Part shown: positions 33,150 to 35,838 of the stretch, piece after piece
Layout: each line of letters opens with the position of its first letter
How positions within the stretch are numbered: position 1 is the first letter of the stretch
NCBI GenBank assembly: GCA_903875465.1
Contig: CAIQWB010000068.1
Location: 1-35,838, forward strand
Length of the DNA stretch: 35,838 nt
From: an uncultured Verrucomicrobia subdivision 3 bacterium
GTDB taxonomy: Bacteria > Verrucomicrobiota > Verrucomicrobiia > Limisphaerales > UBA11358
Direction of reading: 5' to 3'
Made by a program: the position numbers and the translations under genes
The notes under the pieces: model-generated
What the model was told of the DNA's origin: nothing
The model's input: only the letters and a program-made list of their open reading frames with translations
The model's database searches: none

Positions 33150-33773
33150 ATGAACCCGGTCAATGTCATCGCCCATCCGCTGGTCCAACATCATCTGACC
33201 CGGTTGCGCGACCGGCGGACCGAACCGGCGGAATTTCGCCGGGTCATGAACGAGCTGACCTCGCTCATGGTCTACGAGGCCACCCGCTCCCTGCCCACGC
33301 AGGATTGCCCCATTGAAACCCCGTTGGAATCCATGGTGGGCCGCCGGCTGGAATCGGGTGTGGCACTCATCCCCATCCTGCGGGCCGGCTTGGGCATGCT
33401 CGGTTCCGTGTTGGACATGGTCCCTGATTGCCGCGTGGGTTTTATCGGCCTGAAGCGCGATGAAACCACGCTGCAGCCCACCTGCTACCACCTCAGCCTC
33501 CCGCCCGAACTCAGCCAGTATGAAGTGATCCTGATTGACCCCATGCTCGCCACCGGCGGCAGTGCCGTGGCCGCCTTGGATATTTTGGTAAAATCGGGTG
33601 CCCGGAAGATCCGCCAAGTCAACCTCCTCGCCACCCGCCAGGGGATCGACCTCGTGCAAAAACATCATCCCAACGTAAGCCTCTACACCGCTGCCATTGA
33701 CCGCCAGCTCGACCCCCGCGGTTACATCCTGCCCGGTCTCGGCGACGCCGGCGACCGCCTCTTCGGCACGTAA
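33150..33773 (+). CDS. upp: Uracil phosphoribosyltransferase
   Basis: A 207-residue cytoplasmic enzyme of pyrimidine salvage making UMP from uracil and PRPP. The PRPP loop is VILIDPMLATGGSAVAALD (about 125-143). IPILRAGLGMLGSVLDMVP and the C-terminal YTAAIDRQLDPRGYILPGLGDAGDRLFGT (uracil-binding segment) are characteristic, and length is normal. It begins 7 bases after sppA and is probably co-transcribed with it. The 117 bases after its stop, before a family A repeat, hold a Pro-codon-like C-rich stretch and a weak hairpin (CCAAGCC with GGCTTTGG). Confidence 0.96.
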   Translation: MNPVNVIAHPLVQHHLTRLRDRRTEPAEFRRVMNELTSLMVYEATRSLPTQDCPIETPLESMVGRRLESGVALIPILRAGLGMLGSVLDMVPDCRVGFIGLKRDETTLQPTCYHLSLPPELSQYEVILIDPMLATGGSAVAALDILVKSGARKIRQVNLLATRQGIDLVQKHHPNVSLYTAAIDRQLDPRGYILPGLGDAGDRLFGT

Positions 33774-33890
33774 CCGAAACAGCCACCGCCCCCCTCCCCC
33801 GCCTCTTCCGCGCCAACGCCCTGCCCTGGGGGCAACCAGCCGCCCAAGCCGGCCTGGCTTTGGCACGAATATTAGCCTTTGGCGCTTAAA

Positions 33891-34410
33891 CCCGAACTCC
33901 GAAATTATAATGGCTGGGAGGTTCCTCGCTGTTTTCGGTGGCATGTGAATCGAGCTGACCCTTTAAGCGGTTGGGGAATTGCTGCTTCAATCCCAACGGG
34001 ATTGCGCCCGCTCGCCCAAGGTTGCGCGGCACGAGCTACCTTGGGTATTCCCCCCAACGACCGCCAACCCCAACGGGGTTGTGCCCGTTGGCCGGCCGAG
34101 CCCCATGACACAACCCCGTTGGGGTTGCATAAAAATGCGTCAGCCTCCCCAGGGTAGTCCCGCTGCCGGGACCACCCTGGCCTGGCGGACGGAATCCCGT
34201 GGGGATTCTGCAATCCAGCAGCCAACGGCCCAAGCCGACCCGAATTTCACCGAAAACAGCGAGGAACCGGCTGGGATGTGTCAAGATGTTGGAGCAGAAA
34301 CACTTTGGAAAAATCGCCGGCATACCCGCAGTGGTCTGGTGAGATTTTTCCAAAGCGTTTATGCTCCAAGAGATTGATGCAGACCGGCCGTTTTAATTTC
34401 GGAGTTAGGG
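33891..34410 (+). repeat. Family A interspersed repeat, copy 3, split by a family B element
   Basis: Left end CCCGAACTCCGAAATTATAA (33891-33910) and a right end that ends at 34410 belong to family A. After removing 33920-34268 and one copy of an 8-bp duplication, the element is about 163 bp, about 62 bp shorter than the other copies; the missing part lies between GGTGAGA and TTTTCCAAAGCG. Flanks TTAAA and CTAAG are not identical, so its own duplication has decayed or was never perfect. The right end is 47 bases before a pseudopilin start, so that gene's promoter may include repeat sequence. Confidence 0.9.
33920..34268. mobile_element. Family B palindromic element (349 bp) inserted in family A copy 3
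   Basis: Terminal inverted repeats of 21 bp, perfect (33920-33940 and 34248-34268, starting GGTTCCTCGCTGTTTTCGGT). The 8-bp word GGCTGGGA occurs at 33912-33919 and 34269-34276, a clean target duplication inside family A. Between the ends, four 17-bp palindromes lie symmetrically around position ~34096: 33988-34004, 34065-34081, 34111-34127 and 34192-34208 (7-bp arms, 3-base centre). Two larger hairpins, 34015-34045 and 34149-34180, also mirror each other. No open frame is believable as a protein. It looks like a non-autonomous element carrying REP-like inverted units. Confidence 0.9.
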
Positions 34411-34457
34411 CTAAGCTCAAATCCGCTGGCACGGGGTATGCTTTTAATCGGGCAGCT

Positions 34458-35105
34458 ATGAAAATCCCCTTAACTTATCGCGAACGCGCATTTACCGTCT
34501 TGGAAGGATTGGTGGTGGTAGTGGTGCTCCTCTTACTACTGGCCATCATCTTGCCCACATTGAACCCTCCGCGCCGTCACGCCAAACAATTCAATTGCGT
34601 GAACAACCTCAAACAAGTCGGCATCGCCTGCCGCATTTGGGAGGGAGATAATGGCGATAATTACCCCATGAATGTCCCGGTGGCCCAAGGCGGAGCCCGG
34701 GAACTCATCGCCACCGGGAATGTCGCCGCTTGTTTCCAAGTCATGTCCAACGAACTGATGACGCCTAAGTTGTTAGTTTGCCCGGCGGACACACGGCACG
34801 TGGCGGCCACCAATTTTGCAACGGTGTTGCAAGCGACCAACCTCAGTTATTTTATTGGGTTCAGTGTTACGGAAAATGACCCGCAAGCCTCACTGTGTGG
34901 GGATGCCAACCTAATGCAAAACGGTCATTCCATTTCTGCCGGTATCCTTGATTTATGGACCAATACCGCCAGCTGGACCCGCGATCGCCATGGCGAGGTG
35001 GGTTACGTATTGTTTACCGATGGTTCGGTTCAGCCTGTCCGACAAATCGGTTTCACCTCCGCCGCCGGAACGTATTACGCCACCAACCGCCTCGTTGTGC
35101 CCTGA
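34458..35105 (+). CDS. Second pseudopilin with AFTVLE cleavage motif
   Basis: A 215-residue secreted protein with a short basic leader (MKIPLTYRER) and prepilin site A|FTVLE (F12, E16 at +5), then a hydrophobic helix VVVVVLLLLLAIILPTL. Ala replaces the usual Gly at -1, which prepilin peptidases can accept. Then comes RRHAKQFNCVNNLKQVGIACRIWEGDNGDNYP, the typical second block of verrucomicrobial type II pseudopilins, and near the end HGEVGYVLFTDGSVQPV. The upstream in-frame ATG at 34278 lies in a repeat element and is rejected; 34458 gives a proper leader. No pilus or secretion genes are adjacent. Its 5-prime region is family A copy 3 with family B inside. Confidence 0.85.
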   Translation: MKIPLTYRERAFTVLEGLVVVVVLLLLLAIILPTLNPPRRHAKQFNCVNNLKQVGIACRIWEGDNGDNYPMNVPVAQGGARELIATGNVAACFQVMSNELMTPKLLVCPADTRHVAATNFATVLQATNLSYFIGFSVTENDPQASLCGDANLMQNGHSISAGILDLWTNTASWTRDRHGEVGYVLFTDGSVQPVRQIGFTSAAGTYYATNRLVVP

Positions 35106-35243
35106 AGCGCCCCTGTCCTTGAGCCGGTCGTGGCGCATCTGCCAACCGGCCTGGCTTGCAGTTTGCCTATTGGGCCTTCTCTGAATTTTGGCGTTTGAAG
35201 TTTCCCCTCTCCTCGTGCTTTTTCTCCTCCCATGTGCGAGCTT

Positions 35244-35459
35244 ATGGACGTGAAACTCTTCTACACCGGCCCGGTCATCAACACCGAAATGCTGGTGGTG
35301 ATGCTCGATCAGCACGGCATCCCCGCCACGCAGGCCTTTGTCGATCCCACCGCTCCGGATGATGGCGACCTGAGCCGTCCCGCCCAGGTCTTCGTGCCCG
35401 CCGCCAACTATGATCACGCCCACCGTTTGTTTTATACCGAGCGCGAAGATGAACTATAG
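35244..35459 (+). CDS. DUF2007-like small protein
   Basis: A 71-residue cytoplasmic protein (75 if the ATG at 35232 is used). MDVKLFYTGPVINTEMLVVMLDQHGIPATQAFVD fits the ferredoxin-like DUF2007 'putative signal transducing' fold, which compares an early beta strand, a helix that picks adjacent residues and a late strand (QVFVPAANYDHAHRLF). The function is unknown; the domain often occurs alone or next to zinc ribbons. It is followed by tandem hairpins and a family A repeat. Confidence 0.72.
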   Translation: MDVKLFYTGPVINTEMLVVMLDQHGIPATQAFVDPTAPDDGDLSRPAQVFVPAANYDHAHRLFYTEREDEL

Positions 35460-35462
35460 CAT

Positions 35463-35504
35463 GGCGTGAACGTCACGCCTTCATGCGTGAAATCCACGCA
35501 TTTT
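35463..35504 (+). terminator. Tandem hairpins after the DUF2007-like gene, terminator
   Basis: First hairpin: GGCGTGA (35463-35469), 3-base loop, TCACGCC (35473-35479). Second: ATGCGTG (35483-35489), 5-base loop, CACGCAT (35495-35501), followed by TTTT. The second stem and T-run form a plausible rho-independent terminator. The T-run itself is part of the TTTAA duplicated by family A copy 4. Confidence 0.75.
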
Positions 35505-35506
35505 AA

Positions 35507-35730
35507 CCCGAACTCCGAAATTAAAATGGCTGGGATGCGTCCAGATATTGGAGCCGAAACGCTGTGGAAAAATCGCCGCATACTCGCAGATGTCGGGTAA
35601 GACTGCCTCGGCGCGAAGCGCGCATCTTTAAGTGGGCAACTGCTTGGCAGCGGCTTGGGAGGCCAATGTTCCAAACCGTTTATGCCCAATAGATGGACGC
35701 CGACCGGGCGTTTTCATTGCGGAGTTCGGG
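35507..35730 (+). repeat. Family A interspersed repeat, copy 4 (224 bp)
   Basis: Left end CCCGAACTCCGAAATTAAAA (35507-35526); the right end, ending at 35730, matches its complement with two mismatches in 20. Flanked by TTTAA at 35502-35506 and 35731-35735, a perfect 5-bp duplication and the same target word as copy 2. It is inserted directly after a terminator stem. Confidence 0.93.
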
Positions 35731-35735
35731 TTTAA

Positions 35736-35838
35736 GAGACTGTTTTAAAATTCAAAGCGGGCCAGCGGCGAGGGATTTTGGCGCTGACCAAGGCGGCGAG
35801 GTCCGCGCATCCCCGCAGCGGGCTGTAAGGACCGAGCC
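35736..35838. other. Unassigned sequence at the window end
   Basis: About 100 bases beginning GAGACTGTTTTAAAATTC and becoming GC-rich, with no usable open frame. It could be the start of another interspersed repeat or a gene cut by the window edge; nothing supports either firmly. Confidence 0.25.

Noticed and set aside
34065-34127. Repeated 17-bp palindromes considered as a CRISPR array
   Set aside because: The repeats are too few, are inverted in arrangement, have unequal spacing and lie within a transposon-like element; there are no cas genes.
33905-34377. Open frames of about 100-130 residues on both strands inside the repeat region (with NPNGVV- and QPRWGC-like words)
   Set aside because: They are read through inverted repeats and palindromes of families A and B, have no ribosome site, and their peptide words simply translate the palindromes.

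Overview
The window looks like a chromosomal segment of a GC-rich member of the Verrucomicrobiota, probably from the Pedosphaera/Limisphaerales side of the phylum. This is inferred from gene content and not from a marker gene: solitary pseudopilins with the [13 protein letters not shown]-type N-terminus, secreted proteins ending in a WP...FYRL-type C-terminal module, polysaccharide lyases and hydrolases, a XylR-type (LacI-like plus AraC) regulator, and palindromic interspersed repeats. Almost all of the sequence is explained by about 28 genes and by two families of short, non-coding, transposon-like repeats.

Region 1 (51-5641, +) is a cbb3-type cytochrome oxidase cluster: a fused CcoN-CcoO, a CcoQ-like peptide, a one-haem CcoP, CcoG, a FixH/CcoH-like protein and a SafE/DsbD-like membrane protein. 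A perfect 10-bp hairpin separates ccoP from ccoG. Region 2 (5672-7608) has a single-domain GIY-YIG nuclease (-), a pseudopilin (+) and a lipoprotein (+). Region 3 (14440 down to 7615, -) is a tightly packed ATPase, FtsX permease and AttH/CrtC-like secreted protein set, followed by a family 4 rhamnogalacturonan lyase. Region 4 (15085-20137, +) has two secreted proteins. One is large and combines sialidase-like, ricin-like, LamG and autotransporter-type beta-strand repeat regions. Both end in the same kind of C-terminal module. Region 5 (22717 down to 20200, -) is modABC with ATGA overlaps, divergent from a phosphofructokinase gene (+).

Region 6 (30034 down to 25114, -) is a galactose-use operon: sodium/sugar symporter, a 71-residue membrane protein, galactokinase and a secreted clan GH-A hydrolase with a PA14 domain. 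Nearby are a YlbF-like gene with a strong terminator and a XylR-type regulator whose promoter is covered by two inverted repeats. Region 7 (31938-35459, +) has SppA, uracil phosphoribosyltransferase, a second pseudopilin and a DUF2007-like protein. The sugar genes together suggest use of pectin/rhamnogalacturonan-I: backbone cleavage by the lyase, release of side-chain sugars by hydrolases, and uptake and phosphorylation of galactose.

The most striking unexplained structure is the repeat system. Family A (about 225 bp, 20-bp terminal inverted repeats) is present four times, always in the same orientation and always between genes. Three copies have perfect 5-bp target duplications. Copy 3 is split by a 349-bp family B element that has 21-bp perfect terminal inverted repeats, an 8-bp target duplication and a mirror-symmetric ladder of REP-like palindromes. 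No transposase is encoded here, so both families look like non-autonomous elements mobilised in trans.
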